Of a DNA stretch of 64,000 bases, positions 16,735-26,933 are shown piece after piece; the stretch's first letter is position 1; every line of letters begins with the position of its first letter. The stretch comes from Gammaproteobacteria bacterium (GTDB lineage: Bacteria > Pseudomonadota > Gammaproteobacteria > HK1): positions 62,001 through 126,000 of the forward strand of contig JAJFJU010000026.1 of NCBI GenBank assembly GCA_021773645.1, given 5' to 3'. The notes under the pieces were generated by a model. That model had not been told where the DNA came from, made no database searches, and worked only from the letters and a program-made list of their open reading frames with translations. The translations under genes were made by a program, and so were the position numbers.

Positions 16735-17706
16735 ATGAATGATGCCGCTTACATAAAGCTCGGTGCCGCCGTGCTACAAACCGAGGCCAACGCCCTGACG
16801 GCACTGGTACAACGACTTGATGGCCAATTTGCCCAAGCCTGCCGAGAGATGCTGGCCTGCAAGGGACGGGTGGTAGTTACCGGGGTGGGAAAATCTGGCC
16901 ATGTCTGCCGCAAAATTGCCGCCACTTTAGCCAGCGTCGGGACCCCTGCGTTTTTTGTTCACGCCGGTGAAGCCAGCCACGGCGATCTGGGCATGCTGCT
17001 ACCCGGTGATACCGTGCTTGCCATATCCAACTCCGGTAGTACCCAAGAGTTACTGGCCATTTTGCCAGCGATAAAGCGCCTGGGGCTACCGCTCATCGCC
17101 CTCACCGGAAAGCGAGATTCCCAACTCGCCCGCATGGCCGATATCAGCCTTGATGTCAGTGTTGATGACGAGGCCTGCTCACTGGGATTGGCCCCCACTG
17201 CGAGCACCACGGTTGCCATGGCCATGGGAGATGCCCTGGCCATCGCCTTGCTGGAGGTCCGGGGTTTCAGTCCGGAAGACTTCGCCCGCGCCCATCCTGG
17301 TGGCCGCCTGGGGCGTCGATTACTGCTGCATATCAGCGACATTATGCATACCGGCTCGGACATTCCCCGAGTCAGCGCCGAGACGCTGTTAAGTGCGGCG
17401 CTGGTGGAGATCAGCCAAAAGCGGCTGGGTATCGCAGCGGTGGTGGATTCCGACGATCGGGTTATTGGGATATTTACCGATGGCGACTTACGCCGTTCCC
17501 TCGATCAGCAGGTGGATATACATCGGGCCAATATGGGCCAACTGATGACTCCTGATTGCATCACCATCCAGGCAGATTGCTTGGCCGCCGAGGCACTGAA
17601 GCTGATGGAAGACAAGAAAATCAATGCCTTGCTGGTAGTGGATAACGAAAAACGTTTGGCAGGTGCCCTCAATATGCACGATCTGCTGCGTGCGGGAGTC
17701 CTGTAA
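16735..17706 (+). CDS. kdsD: D-arabinose 5-phosphate isomerase
   Basis: 323 aa: SIS domain (residues 30-190; VVVTGVGKSGHVCRKIA, then ISNSGSTQELL) and two CBS domains (about 205-320). Converts ribulose 5-phosphate to arabinose 5-phosphate, the first step of Kdo synthesis for LPS. ATG at 16735 fits the family start; the frame is open upstream into the antiporter gene. The neighbour normally found next, kdsC (Kdo-8-P phosphatase), is absent: lptC starts 15 bp after the kdsD stop. Confidence 0.95.
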   Translation: MNDAAYIKLGAAVLQTEANALTALVQRLDGQFAQACREMLACKGRVVVTGVGKSGHVCRKIAATLASVGTPAFFVHAGEASHGDLGMLLPGDTVLAISNSGSTQELLAILPAIKRLGLPLIALTGKRDSQLARMADISLDVSVDDEACSLGLAPTASTTVAMAMGDALAIALLEVRGFSPEDFARAHPGGRLGRRLLLHISDIMHTGSDIPRVSAETLLSAALVEISQKRLGIAAVVDSDDRVIGIFTDGDLRRSLDQQVDIHRANMGQLMTPDCITIQADCLAAEALKLMEDKKINALLVVDNEKRLAGALNMHDLLRAGVL

Positions 17707-17721
17707 GCAGTATTAAGAATC

Positions 17722-18276
17722 ATGGGACGCTGGCTACCCTATGTGTTACTTCTTGGCTTGGTCGCCGCAACCGGTTGGCTTCAGCAACAACTGGCGACGC
17801 CAGAAAAAATAGCGGCGCCTGGCGAACGACATGCCGCGGATTTTTTTATGCAGGACTTTGAAAGCATCACCATGAATGAGCTGGGTGTGCCCAAACGAAC
17901 CCTCCAAGCCAAGCATCTGGCTCACTACCCCGACACCGATAGCAATGAACTGGAACAACCCTACATCGTGCTCCACCACCCGGAAAAACCACCGTGGCAT
18001 GTCCGCTCGGAGCGCGGCTGGGTCAATAGCGACAGCAGCGTGCTTCTGTTGCTCGGTACGGTAAAAATCTGGCGTGAAGAAAGCGCAGAGCATCATCGTA
18101 TTGACATCGAGACGAGTGATCTCCGCGTGCTGCCGGAGTCAGACTACGGCGAAACCGACAAGGCGGTCATCATCCGCACCCCCACCACCGAAACCCGTGG
18201 CATCGGCATGCGCGCCTACATGGAGCGTGGCCGGGTTGAAATCTTATCCAAGGTCCATACCCGCTATGAACAATAA
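17722..18276 (+). CDS. lptC: LPS export ABC transporter periplasmic protein LptC
   Basis: 184 aa, with one N-terminal membrane anchor (YVLLLGLVAATGWL) followed by a periplasmic beta-jellyroll. LptC receives LPS from LptB2FG at the inner membrane and hands it to LptA. The family motif DFFMQDFESITMNELG is present near residues 40-55. It overlaps lptA by 11 bp. Confidence 0.93.
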   Translation: MGRWLPYVLLLGLVAATGWLQQQLATPEKIAAPGERHAADFFMQDFESITMNELGVPKRTLQAKHLAHYPDTDSNELEQPYIVLHHPEKPPWHVRSERGWVNSDSSVLLLLGTVKIWREESAEHHRIDIETSDLRVLPESDYGETDKAVIIRTPTTETRGIGMRAYMERGRVEILSKVHTRYEQ

Positions 18277-18799
18277 TGCTATCCATTTCGTGACTGCCGT
18301 CTTGCTCGGCCTGCTGTGGAGCGGAGCGACACAAGCACTATCCACCGACAGCCAACAGCCGATCAACATCGAGGCCGATCGGGTCGACGCGGATGATCGC
18401 AAACGCCTTACCATCTATCGCGGCAAGGCCATCATCACTCAGGGCAGCATCCGTATTAGCGGCGATACGGTGAAAATGTATTTCGATGACCAAAATGAAC
18501 TCGTCAAGCTCATCTCCATCGGCAAACCCGCGCGCTTTCGCCAGCGCCCCGACGGTAAAAAGGAATTCCAGCGCGCCGAGGCGCGGCGCATCGAGTACTA
18601 CGCAAACAAGGATCTGATGATCCTCATCAATCAAGCCAAGGCCTCCCAAGGAGCCGACACCATTCGCGCCGATCGTATTGAGTACGATACCTTCCATGGC
18701 AAGGTAAAGGCAGAATCACGCCCTGCCAGTAAGAACGGGAATGGACCCAAATCCAGGGTCCAGATCACCATTAACCCGAAAAATAAAAAACGCCCGTGA
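18266..18799 (+). CDS. lptA: Lipopolysaccharide transport periplasmic protein LptA
   Basis: 177 aa from the ATG at 18266, with a signal peptide ending near ATQALS. The OstA-like beta-jellyroll ([21 protein letters not shown]) polymerises into the periplasmic bridge that carries LPS to the outer membrane. The C-terminus is basic. An upstream in-frame extension lies inside lptC and is not needed. Its TGA overlaps the GTG of lptB (GTGA). Confidence 0.93.
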   Translation: MNNNAIHFVTAVLLGLLWSGATQALSTDSQQPINIEADRVDADDRKRLTIYRGKAIITQGSIRISGDTVKMYFDDQNELVKLISIGKPARFRQRPDGKKEFQRAEARRIEYYANKDLMILINQAKASQGADTIRADRIEYDTFHGKVKAESRPASKNGNGPKSRVQITINPKNKKRP

Positions 18800-19521
18800 G
18801 CATACTTGCGGCCCAGCATCTGGGTAAGCGCTATAACTCGCGCACCGTAGTAAACGACGTCAGCCTCAGTGTGCAAAGTGGCGAGATCGTGGGTCTGTTG
18901 GGCCCCAACGGTGCAGGAAAAACCACCAGTTTTTATATGATTGTCGGGTTAGTCCCCTGTGATCAGGGCAGTGTTCGCCTCAACCAGCGTGATCTCACCC
19001 ACACCCCCATGCATGTGCGTGCTCGCGCGGGGCTCGGTTATCTGCCCCAGGAACCCTCGGTCTTTCGTAAGCTAACGGTGGCCGATAATATCCTGGCGAT
19101 ACTGGAAACTCGTCCGGATCTGTCGCGTACACAGCGCATGCGCCGGTTGGAAAACCTGCTGCGCGAGCTACACATTCGCCATATCCGCGATAATCTCGGC
19201 AGCAACCTCTCCGGGGGCGAACGAAGGCGGGTGGAGATCGCTCGTGCACTGGCGTCAGAGCCTCGTTTTATCCTGCTGGATGAGCCCTTTGCCGGCGTCG
19301 ACCCTATTTCAGTGCTGGATATCCAGCGCATCATCCGTTATCTCAGCGAACGGGGGATCGGCGTGCTGATCACCGACCATAATGTGCGCGAAACCCTGAG
19401 CATCTGTAACCGAGCCTATATCGTCAACGAGGGTCATATCCTGTGTCAGGGGGCCCCAGAGGTCATTTCCTGCGATGAACGGGTGCGTGAGGTCTATTTG
19501 GGACAGGATTTTAAGCTCTAA
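18796..19521 (+). CDS. lptB: LPS export ABC transporter ATP-binding protein LptB
   Basis: 241 aa ABC ATPase that powers LPS extraction by LptFG. Walker [10 protein letters not shown]-loop (GYLPQEPS), signature [15 protein letters not shown], Walker [14 protein letters not shown] and H-loop (ITDHNV). It starts with GTG inside the lptA stop, giving translational coupling. LptF and LptG are not in this window, as is normal for this arrangement. Confidence 0.96.
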   Translation: MSILAAQHLGKRYNSRTVVNDVSLSVQSGEIVGLLGPNGAGKTTSFYMIVGLVPCDQGSVRLNQRDLTHTPMHVRARAGLGYLPQEPSVFRKLTVADNILAILETRPDLSRTQRMRRLENLLRELHIRHIRDNLGSNLSGGERRRVEIARALASEPRFILLDEPFAGVDPISVLDIQRIIRYLSERGIGVLITDHNVRETLSICNRAYIVNEGHILCQGAPEVISCDERVREVYLGQDFKL

Positions 19522-19609
19522 GGAAGCTGCCAAGATTTTATAAAGTGTGGTTTCTTCGCCCGCTCCACTGGACTAGAATTCAGATAGTGCTAAAGACAAA
19601 ACGCTTATA

Positions 19610-21037
19610 GTGAAACCCACTCTTCAATTACGCCTCGGGCAACAGTTGGCGATGACGCCACAGTTGCAACAGGCCATCCGCCTACTGCAGCTATCCACCC
19701 TGGATCTGCGCATGGAGATTCAGCAGGCCCTCGACTCCAACCTGATGCTAGAGCTATCGGAAGACGAAGCCAGCACTACGGAAGAGTTGAACGGCTTGCA
19801 CGCGGAAGAAGATGTGCAGCCGACGGATATCCCCAAGGAACTTCCCACAGATAGCAGCTGGGAAGATACCTACGACAGCACCCCGATGGCGACGCCTGCC
19901 AGCAACAGCCACACCGGAACCGAGTTCGAAAATCAGCGCCCCCATGAAGAGGGACTGCGCGAGCATCTGTACTGGCAAATGGAATTTTGCCATTTCAGTG
20001 ATGACGACCGGGTCATCGCTGAAACCATCATTGATGCCATAGACGATGACGGCTACCTCGGCATCTCGCTAGAAGACATCCTGGAAATCGTCCAACCAGA
20101 ACAAGCTAAGCTTGAACTGGACGATATTGAGGCCGTACTCCATCAGGTACAAAACTTTGATCCGGTAGGTGCCGGTGCGCGGGATCTGCGTGAATGTCTA
20201 TTGCTGCAATTACAGCAAGCGCCCGTCGGTACTCCGTGGCGTGAACAGGCAATTAAGCTGGTCTCCGAACACCTTGATCTGCTCGCCTCCAAGGATTATG
20301 CCCAGCTGATGCGGCGCATGAAACTTGGCGAAAACGAACTGCTGGAGCTGGTGCAATACATTCAGACCCTGCAACCGCGTCCAGGCTCCGTCAACCATGC
20401 CACGCCCCCTGAATACATCGTGCCCGATGTACTGGTACGCAAAGTCAAAGGAACCTGGCAGGTAACGCTCAACACCGAGATCTTGCCGCGCATACGAGTC
20501 AATGCCCAATACGCCAGCATGGTCCGCCGCGCTGATAACAGTCGCGACAATACCTGTCTCAAGACCCATCTGCAGGAGGCACGCTGGTTTATCAAAAGCC
20601 TGCAAAGCCGCAGCGAGACCCTGCTCAAGGTGGCCCGCTGTATTGTCGAGCGTCAGCAGGCCTTTTTTGAATATGGACCCGAGTCCATGAAGGCCATGGT
20701 GCTGCACGATGTCGCCGATATCGTAGAGATGCACGAATCCACCATCTCGCGGGTGACCTCGCACAAATATATGCATACCCCGCGGGGGATTTTCGAGCTT
20801 AAATATTTCTTTTCCAGCCATGTCTCTACCCAGGCCGGCGGTGAGTGTTCATCCACGGCCATACGCGCACTGCTTAAAAAACTCATCGAGGCGGAAAATC
20901 CGCGTAAGCCCTTAAGCGATAATAAGCTGGCAGCGATACTGGTAGAGCAAGGCATTAATGTTGCGCGCAGAACGGTAGCCAAATACCGGGACGCGCTGAT
21001 GATCCCCTCATCAAGTGAACGCAAACAACTGATTTGA
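19610..21037 (+). CDS. rpoN: RNA polymerase sigma-54 factor
   Basis: 475 aa. Region I is glutamine-rich ([20 protein letters not shown]) and contacts enhancer-binding proteins; an acidic region II and the core-binding region follow; C-terminal HTH and the RpoN box ARRTVAKYR mark -24 binding. It starts with GTG, fixed by the conserved N-terminus. It should drive the glnA promoter at 5416 with NtrC. The rpoN-hpf-ptsN-rapZ order is conserved. Confidence 0.97.
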   Translation: MKPTLQLRLGQQLAMTPQLQQAIRLLQLSTLDLRMEIQQALDSNLMLELSEDEASTTEELNGLHAEEDVQPTDIPKELPTDSSWEDTYDSTPMATPASNSHTGTEFENQRPHEEGLREHLYWQMEFCHFSDDDRVIAETIIDAIDDDGYLGISLEDILEIVQPEQAKLELDDIEAVLHQVQNFDPVGAGARDLRECLLLQLQQAPVGTPWREQAIKLVSEHLDLLASKDYAQLMRRMKLGENELLELVQYIQTLQPRPGSVNHATPPEYIVPDVLVRKVKGTWQVTLNTEILPRIRVNAQYASMVRRADNSRDNTCLKTHLQEARWFIKSLQSRSETLLKVARCIVERQQAFFEYGPESMKAMVLHDVADIVEMHESTISRVTSHKYMHTPRGIFELKYFFSSHVSTQAGGECSSTAIRALLKKLIEAENPRKPLSDNKLAAILVEQGINVARRTVAKYRDALMIPSSSERKQLI

Positions 21038-21093
21038 TAGAGTAGTTCGGCCCTATTGGTCGAATTTAAAACACCAAAGATAGGAGTTAACAA

Positions 21094-21420
21094 ATGCATA
21101 TTGATCTCACTGGACAGCACGTGGATGTTACCCCCGCCCTAAAGGAATGCGTGGACAATAAACTGTCCCGGCTGGAACGTCATTTTGACAAGGTCAACAA
21201 AATTCATGTCGTACTCTCAGTGGAAAAATTACGTCAGAAGGCCGAAGCTACCGTCCACCTTACTGGTGGCAAGCTATTTGCCGAGGCGACGGCAGAGGAT
21301 ATGTACGCCGCCATCGACGCCCTTGCCGACAAGCTCGATCGACAGGTAAGACGCCGCAAGGAAAAACTAAAGGATCACCACCGCACGGATGACAACCTTA
21401 AAGGGCATAACGCTGCCTGA
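21094..21420 (+). CDS. hpf: Ribosome hibernation promoting factor (short form)
   Basis: 108 aa, the short HPF/YfiA type that binds the 30S decoding site and promotes 100S dimers with RMF in starvation. The fold signature (MHIDLTGQHVDVTPALKECVDNKL, split here by position 1-24) and a basic C-terminal tail (RRRKEKLKDHH) are present. Preceded by a GGAG 6-8 bp from the ATG. In this cluster it is usually co-transcribed with rpoN. Confidence 0.93.
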   Translation: MHIDLTGQHVDVTPALKECVDNKLSRLERHFDKVNKIHVVLSVEKLRQKAEATVHLTGGKLFAEATAEDMYAAIDALADKLDRQVRRRKEKLKDHHRTDDNLKGHNAA

Positions 21421-21444
21421 TTGCCCCTGAAAACGAGTCTGAAC

Positions 21445-21900
21445 ATGCACGTAGATAAACTTCTCACCCTGCAACGTACTCATACCGAGGTGCAGGCAAA
21501 TAGTAAGAAAAAGGCTCTGGAAACTCTCAGCGGGATACTCGCTGAGGGCGACCCAGAGCTGGGCTCACAGCAAATATTTGATGCCCTGTTAGCACGGGAA
21601 CGGTTGGGGAGTACCGGGCTGGGGGAGGGTATTGCCCTGCCCCACGCCCGTATGCCAGAACTCAAGCAAGCCATGGGGGCCTTTGTGCGATTATCCGGGT
21701 CTATAGACTTTGACGCCCTGGACCACGCCCCGGTCGATCTAATGTTTGGCCTGCTGGTTCCGGAGGGCTCCAACAACGAACATTTGGAGATCCTGGCCGA
21801 ACTAGCTGGCCGCTTTAGCGATGACAAGCTGCGTACAAAGCTGCGGGAATCTTCATCCACAGAGGAAATTTATGCGCTGCTCAGTGCCTCCGAAGACTAA
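21445..21900 (+). CDS. ptsN: PTS IIA-like nitrogen regulatory protein PtsN (EIIA-Ntr)
   Basis: About 151 aa; the ATG at 21445 fits the family better than the TTG at 21421 that directly abuts the hpf stop, but neither has a strong ribosome site. The phosphorylated histidine lies in GIALPHAR (residue about 69). EIIA-Ntr is phosphorylated by EI-Ntr and NPr and links nitrogen and potassium status to regulators. NPr, often encoded after rapZ, is not present here. Confidence 0.93.
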   Translation: MHVDKLLTLQRTHTEVQANSKKKALETLSGILAEGDPELGSQQIFDALLARERLGSTGLGEGIALPHARMPELKQAMGAFVRLSGSIDFDALDHAPVDLMFGLLVPEGSNNEHLEILAELAGRFSDDKLRTKLRESSSTEEIYALLSASED

Positions 21901-21906
21901 TTTCTG

Positions 21907-22764
21907 ATGCGACTTATCGTGGTCAGCGGCCTCTCTGGTGCGGGCAAAAGCGTTGCCATGCATGCGCTGGAAGATCTCGGCTATTACTGTATCGATAATC
22001 TACCCGTCAATTTGCTCCCGGCCTTTGCCGAGGAGCTCAGCAAGGGTAAGCAGCCAGGATACGAGCGAGCTGCCGTCAGTATTGATGCGCGTAATCCCGC
22101 GACCTCTCTGCACCATCTCCCGGAGATGATCCAGAAATTACGAACCGAAGGGATTATCAGCGATTTCCTGTTTATCGAAGCGGATGACGACATCCTCATC
22201 AAGCGCTTTAGTGAAACGCGCCGGAAACACCCCCTGACCACGGATCAGCGCTCCCTAGCCGAGGCTATCGAGCACGAACGTGAAGTTCTCACCCCATTGC
22301 GCCGCTGTGCTGATATCTGTATCGATACCAGCCGTACCAATCTTCATCAATTACGGGATTTGATGCGTCAACGGGTAGATCGCCGCCCGACCCAGCGGCT
22401 GTCACTGCTATTTGAGTCCTTCGGCTTCAAGCACGGCATACCCACCGATGCAGATATGATTTTCGACGTGCGTTGCCTACCTAACCCCTACTGGAATCCA
22501 GAGCTTCGCTCCCTCACTGGGCGTGCGCCGGAGGTCGCCAACTTCCTATCGGCCCAAACAGAAGTTGAGGAGATGTTTCAACATCTGACAACTTTTCTAG
22601 AGCGCTGGCTACCTGAGTTCGAGGCCGATAACCGCGCCTATATGACTATCGCCATCGGCTGCACCGGTGGCCAGCATCGCTCAGTCTACTTGGCGGAACG
22701 ACTGGCCAAACACTTTGGCAATGCACCGGCAGAGGTACTGGTGCGGCATCGAGAACTATCCTAA
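21907..22764 (+). CDS. rapZ: RNase adapter protein RapZ
   Basis: 285 aa. N-terminal Walker [12 protein letters not shown] (residues 7-17) and the C-terminal RNA-binding domain with [10 protein letters not shown]. In Escherichia coli it guides RNase E to the sRNA GlmZ and so controls glucosamine-6-phosphate synthase and cell-wall precursor supply. Last gene of the cluster; its end overlaps the convergent queC end by 9 bp. Confidence 0.95.
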   Translation: MRLIVVSGLSGAGKSVAMHALEDLGYYCIDNLPVNLLPAFAEELSKGKQPGYERAAVSIDARNPATSLHHLPEMIQKLRTEGIISDFLFIEADDDILIKRFSETRRKHPLTTDQRSLAEAIEHEREVLTPLRRCADICIDTSRTNLHQLRDLMRQRVDRRPTQRLSLLFESFGFKHGIPTDADMIFDVRCLPNPYWNPELRSLTGRAPEVANFLSAQTEVEEMFQHLTTFLERWLPEFEADNRAYMTIAIGCTGGQHRSVYLAERLAKHFGNAPAEVLVRHRELS

Positions 22765-23448
22765 GAAACCTTTCTGATAACGGGTCGGGTCGACACAACC
22801 CGCGGCTACAAATCCTGCCTTACGTAAACGACAGGCATCACAGCGTCCGCAGGCACGGCCCTCATCATCGGCCTGATAACAGGATACCGTTAGCGAAAAA
22901 TCCACCCCGAGGCGATTACCCTCGGCGATGATTTCGGCTTTGCTCATGGCAATCAGCGGCGCCTGAATCACTACCCCGTCCCCCACGCTACCGGTACGCG
23001 TGCCGAGATCCGCTACTTTTTGAAAGGCCTCAATGAAGGTGGGCCGACAATCTGGATAACCGGAATAATCCACCGCATTAACCCCGATGTATATTTCACT
23101 CGCACCTTTGGCCTCGGCCAACGCCAAGGCTAGGGATAGAAAAATGGTATTGCGTGCCGGCACATAGGTCACCGGAATACCCTCAACCGGCGTTTCCGGC
23201 ACTGCTACCTCCGCATCCGTGAGTGCCGAGCCACCAATCTGTTCCAAACCCAGACGCATGATGCGGTGCTCACTGGCTCCAAGCGCCGCCACCACCCGTC
23301 GCGCCGCCTGTAGCTCGGCCCCATGGCGCTGTCCATAATCAAAACTCAGCGCAATACACTCATGCCCCGCCCCCCGCGCACGCGCCAGGCAAGTGCTCGA
23401 ATCGAGCCCACCAGAAACCAGCACCACCACCTTTTTTTTCATCGCCAT
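22756..23448 (-). CDS. queC: 7-cyano-7-deazaguanine synthase QueC
   Basis: About 230 aa. PP-loop SGGLDSST near the N-terminus; C-terminal zinc site CxxCxxCxxxC-like ([14 protein letters not shown]). Converts 7-carboxy-7-deazaguanine to preQ0 for queuosine synthesis. Start at 23448 (MAMKKK) with ATG 23442 as alternative; the frame continues upstream into queE. It follows queE at 14 bp in a two-gene queuosine unit. Confidence 0.94.
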   Translation of the reverse strand: MAMKKKVVVLVSGGLDSSTCLARARGAGHECIALSFDYGQRHGAELQAARRVVAALGASEHRIMRLGLEQIGGSALTDAEVAVPETPVEGIPVTYVPARNTIFLSLALALAEAKGASEIYIGVNAVDYSGYPDCRPTFIEAFQKVADLGTRTGSVGDGVVIQAPLIAMSKAEIIAEGNRLGVDFSLTVSCYQADDEGRACGRCDACRLRKAGFVAAGCVDPTRYQKGFLG

Positions 23449-23462
23449 GGAATTCAACGTCT

Positions 23463-24104
23463 TTAGGTCCCGGGAACATCGCCCCACAACAATTTATGCA
23501 GCTGCAACTGCATACGCACCGGCAAGCGATCCTCCAAAATCCAGGCAGCCAACTGCTCCGGCGCCAACTCACCCCAGACCGGAGAAAATAGCAGGCCACA
23601 GCGCTCCGCAAGCTGATGGTCCGTCAATTGCTCGCAGGCCCACTCATAATCCGTCCGATTGGAAAGCACAAATTTGATCTGATCGCCTAGCGACAACCAG
23701 TGGATATTGCTCATTCGATTGCCCGCCACCTCTCCCGAACCCGGCGCCTTCAGATCCATCACCACCTGCACCCGCCGATCCACTGCGGCAATATCCAGGG
23801 CTCCACTGGTCTCAAGGGAAACCTTGTAGCCCGCATCACAAAGCTGCGATAGCAATTCACCACAGTGCTTTTGCGCTAGGGGTTCGCCACCAGTAACGGT
23901 GACATGCGGAATCTTATAGGCCGCGACGGTGCTGAGGATTTCCGCCAACGCCATGCGCCGGCCACCGCTAAAGGCATAGGCGGTATCACACCAGACACAG
24001 CGTAGCGGACAACCGCTAAGGCGCACGAATACCGTGGGATAGCCCTGGGTAGTGGATTCCCCCTGGAGGGAGAGGAATATTTCGTAGACTCGACAGCTAC
24101 TCAC
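23463..24104 (-). CDS. queE: 7-carboxy-7-deazaguanine synthase QueE
   Basis: About 213 aa radical SAM enzyme. The cluster motif CPLRCVWC (C-x3-C-x2-C) and the SAM-binding VTGGEPLAQ are present. It contracts 6-carboxy-tetrahydropterin to 7-carboxy-7-deazaguanine before QueC. The start is uncertain: GTG at 24104 (given) or TTG at 24116; no ATG is available before conserved sequence. It sits 20 bp after cpoB, a common Tol-Pal/queuosine junction. Confidence 0.92.
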   Translation of the reverse strand: MSSCRVYEIFLSLQGESTTQGYPTVFVRLSGCPLRCVWCDTAYAFSGGRRMALAEILSTVAAYKIPHVTVTGGEPLAQKHCGELLSQLCDAGYKVSLETSGALDIAAVDRRVQVVMDLKAPGSGEVAGNRMSNIHWLSLGDQIKFVLSNRTDYEWACEQLTDHQLAERCGLLFSPVWGELAPEQLAAWILEDRLPVRMQLQLHKLLWGDVPGT

Positions 24105-24124
24105 AACGGCGGACAAAACACACT

Positions 24125-25021
24125 CTATGGCTGCTTTGCAGGCTTCCCAGTCTTGCTCTCGGCACGCATCAGCTGCAAACGCTTACGCGCTTGGCGGGCA
24201 TGAGTAGAGGAGGGATAACGGGCCACCAGATCCTTGAGCACGCGGCTGGCTTTGCTCTGCTGGCCAAGCTCATAGTGGCTAAAGCCAATCTTCAGTAAGG
24301 CACCGACATATTTTGGACTAGTGGGATGCTGCTCTACCAGTTTCGTGAAGGCAGTAACCGCCGCCTGGAAGTGGCGTGTCACATAATGCGACTCGCCCAA
24401 CCAATAACGTGCGTTGTCGGCATAGTCTCCAGCAGGGTAACTCAGCAAAAAAGCCTCGAAGGCGGTGATCGCCTGCCCATATCGCCCCGCCTTTAGCTGG
24501 TCAAAGGCCCGCTGGTAGGCATTTTGCTCCGCCACGGGAGTAGCCGGAGCGGCGGTTGTTGACTCTGAAGCCGGCGTAGTAACAACAGGCGTCTGGTCTG
24601 CACCGCTAGCAGGGCTTATATCAGGCGTGGTGGGTGCCGCCGCAGCCAGACTTTCCTGACGCTGCAAACGCCGATCGACATCCAGATAGAGCTCACGCTG
24701 ACGCTGCTTGAGCTGTTTGATGGTATGCAAGGCCATCTCCAACTCTCCTCGCTGCTGCTGGATCTCCCGCTGCAAGCGCTCCAGACCTTCAACAATCTCG
24801 AGCAGCGTACGGGAGTTGAGCAAACGCTCAAGCCGTACCGTACGCTCCTCCAGCGAGAGCTTGCCTGCACCAACTGCAGCAGCAGTACCCCGTTGCTCCA
24901 CCGGCACCTGCGCCACCACCCAGGCAGGGCTCATGGCGCCGGCAAGGCCGAGCAGCACGAGGGCCAAACGACCCCCGCTCAAGATGCACCCAAAAGAGCG
25001 CCTATTACAGCCTGCATACAT
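24125..25021 (-). CDS. cpoB: Tol-Pal cell division coordinator CpoB (YbgF)
   Basis: 298 aa periplasmic protein: signal peptide (about residues 1-38), trimerising coiled coil (residues 55-125, rich in Leu, Gln, Arg), a Thr/Pro/Ala linker, and C-terminal TPR repeats starting AYQRAFDQLKAGRYGQAI. CpoB couples outer-membrane constriction by Tol-Pal to peptidoglycan synthesis by PBP1B. It is the last tol-pal gene, 6 bp after pal. Confidence 0.93.
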   Translation of the reverse strand: MYAGCNRRSFGCILSGGRLALVLLGLAGAMSPAWVVAQVPVEQRGTAAAVGAGKLSLEERTVRLERLLNSRTLLEIVEGLERLQREIQQQRGELEMALHTIKQLKQRQRELYLDVDRRLQRQESLAAAAPTTPDISPASGADQTPVVTTPASESTTAAPATPVAEQNAYQRAFDQLKAGRYGQAITAFEAFLLSYPAGDYADNARYWLGESHYVTRHFQAAVTAFTKLVEQHPTSPKYVGALLKIGFSHYELGQQSKASRVLKDLVARYPSSTHARQARKRLQLMRAESKTGKPAKQP

Positions 25022-25027
25022 CGGAAA

Positions 25028-25570
25028 TTACCGGCTTTGGTAGTTAATTTCTACCCGTCGGTTAAGCTGCCAGGCAGACTCGTCGTGCCCCTGTACCGCC
25101 GGACGCTCCTCGCCATAACTCACCACCTGCAACTGCCCCTCGGTGGCCCCAAGCAGCACCATCTGACGGCGCACTCCGCTAGCCCGACGCTCACTCAAAG
25201 CAATGTTGTACTCGCGCGACCCACGCTCGTCGGCATGACCTTCCAACACCACCGTCGCTGAGGCATTGTTAGCCAGATAGCGGGCATGAGCCTCAATAGT
25301 GGCGCGAAACTCTTTTTTGATATCGCTCTTGTCAAAATCAAAGTAGATAACCCGCGCGTTCAGTACGCCCTCAGGATCATCCAGGGGGTGACCCTGAAAT
25401 ACCGCACTACCAACCAATGGCTTGGTCTCGGCACCGGTACTGGTGGTCGCCCCGGCACCCTTATCCGCATTAGCGGCCGTGCCATCACTCTTGGTTCCCA
25501 GGGTGCCTTCACAGGCAACCAGCAACAGCAGTGAAGCCACTGCAATAGAATTTGTTAACCACTGATTCAT
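25028..25570 (-). CDS. pal: Peptidoglycan-associated lipoprotein Pal
   Basis: 180 aa outer-membrane lipoprotein. Lipobox LLLVAC with the lipidated cysteine at residue 19. OmpA-like domain at about 70-175 with the peptidoglycan-binding motif LEGHADERGSREYN and RRVEINY. Binds diaminopimelate of the cell wall and TolB. A GGAG precedes the ATG at 8 bp. Confidence 0.97.
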   Translation of the reverse strand: MNQWLTNSIAVASLLLLVACEGTLGTKSDGTAANADKGAGATTSTGAETKPLVGSAVFQGHPLDDPEGVLNARVIYFDFDKSDIKKEFRATIEAHARYLANNASATVVLEGHADERGSREYNIALSERRASGVRRQMVLLGATEGQLQVVSYGEERPAVQGHDESAWQLNRRVEINYQSR

Positions 25571-25594
25571 GAGAAATACTCCTTGTTAATGAAT

Positions 25595-25610
25595 CCACCC
25601 CACGGGGTGG
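25595..25610. promoter_or_regulatory. tolB-pal intergenic hairpin
   Basis: A 7-bp perfect stem CCACCCC / GGGGTGG with a 2-base loop in the 52-bp gap between tolB and pal. No T-run follows on the minus strand, so it is not a standard terminator. It may slow decay or partly separate expression of pal, which is needed in excess over the Tol proteins. Confidence 0.4.
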
Positions 25611-25622
25611 CAAAATAAAAAC

Positions 25623-26933
25623 TTATTGGAATGGCGACCATGCAGGCTCGCGAACCCCGCCCTTTGCTATCGCCAACTGCTGACGCACTCGGCCATCCAC
25701 AGAAACTGCCGCGAGGATCGTCCCCGCCCCTTTCACCGTCGCATATAAAATCATACTGCCATTGGGTGCAAAACTTGGCGATTCATCCAGACGAGAGTCA
25801 CTCAACACCCGTAAATCCTGACTCTCCAGCTCAAGTACCGCAATTCGGAAGTTCCCCTGGGTACCATGTAGCAGGGCCAAACGCTTGCCGTCCGGTGAAA
25901 AACTTGCGCGCGTATTATAGCGGCCCTCGAAGCTCAAGCGATGGGCACGACCCCCAGAAACTGGCATCTGGTAGATCTGCGGTGTACCACCACGATCAGA
26001 GGTAAATACCAGGGATTTTCCATCGGGTGCCCAGGCCGCTTCCGTATCGATACCGGCGTTATGGGTCAAACGCTGCCAGCGACCCGTCGCAAAGTGAAAA
26101 ATATAGATTTCCGGATTACCGTCCTTGGACAGGGTCAGGGCCATACGCGTGCCATCAGGAGACCAGGCAGGTGCTCCATTAATCCCGGGAAAGGAGCTTA
26201 GCCGCTGCCGACTGCCGCGGGCGAGATCCTGCACGAAAATACTGGGCTTTTTGTGTTCGAAAGAAACATAGGCCAATTTCGAGCCATCGGGGGACCACGC
26301 GGGCGACATCAACGGCTCCGCCGACTCCAATACCGGAAAGGCATTATGGCCATCGCTGTCTGCCACGTTCAGCACATAACGCCGCTGGTTCCCGGCAGCG
26401 GCAAATTCGGTCACATAGGCAATGCGGGTATTAAAGGCGCCCGGTTCACCGGTCAGCTCACGATAGATGATATCGCTGATCTGGTGCGCGGTACGGCGCA
26501 AACCAGCCGCTGGTGTTACAAACTGGAAACCGCTGAGCTGCACCCCCTTGAACACGTCAAACAGACGAAAACGCGTGGCATAACGATTTCCACCTAGCGC
26601 CTCGATCTGACCAATCACCAGATACTCGCTGCCGAGCAAACGCCAGTCACGAAAGCGAATATCCTCTGCCCGTGCGGGACGGGCCGGCAGATCCGGAAAA
26701 GGGTAAGGCTTAAAACGACCGCTACGCGCCAGGTCGCTGGAGATCACCGCGGCCAGATCTACCGAAGGTATGGTGCTGCCAGCCACTCGCAAAAAGGGCA
26801 CTACCGCTACCGGCAAGGCCCCTTCCAAGCCCTGGGTCACGGTAATATCCAGAACCGCCCACGCCGGCCGCAGCAAGCCGACAGCAAGTACTATGGCTAA
26901 AACAATTCGAATCAAACTATTGCTCCGGATCAA
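25623..26933 (-). CDS. tolB: Tol-Pal system beta-propeller protein TolB
   Basis: 436 aa periplasmic protein: signal peptide (residues 1-26), an N-terminal alpha/beta domain, then six WD-like blades with repeated WSPDGSKLAYVS-type motifs. Binds Pal and TolA. The only start that keeps the signal peptide is TTG at 26933, overlapping the tolA end by 17 bp; no ATG is available nearby. Confidence 0.95.
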   Translation of the reverse strand: MIRSNSLIRIVLAIVLAVGLLRPAWAVLDITVTQGLEGALPVAVVPFLRVAGSTIPSVDLAAVISSDLARSGRFKPYPFPDLPARPARAEDIRFRDWRLLGSEYLVIGQIEALGGNRYATRFRLFDVFKGVQLSGFQFVTPAAGLRRTAHQISDIIYRELTGEPGAFNTRIAYVTEFAAAGNQRRYVLNVADSDGHNAFPVLESAEPLMSPAWSPDGSKLAYVSFEHKKPSIFVQDLARGSRQRLSSFPGINGAPAWSPDGTRMALTLSKDGNPEIYIFHFATGRWQRLTHNAGIDTEAAWAPDGKSLVFTSDRGGTPQIYQMPVSGGRAHRLSFEGRYNTRASFSPDGKRLALLHGTQGNFRIAVLELESQDLRVLSDSRLDESPSFAPNGSMILYATVKGAGTILAAVSVDGRVRQQLAIAKGGVREPAWSPFQ

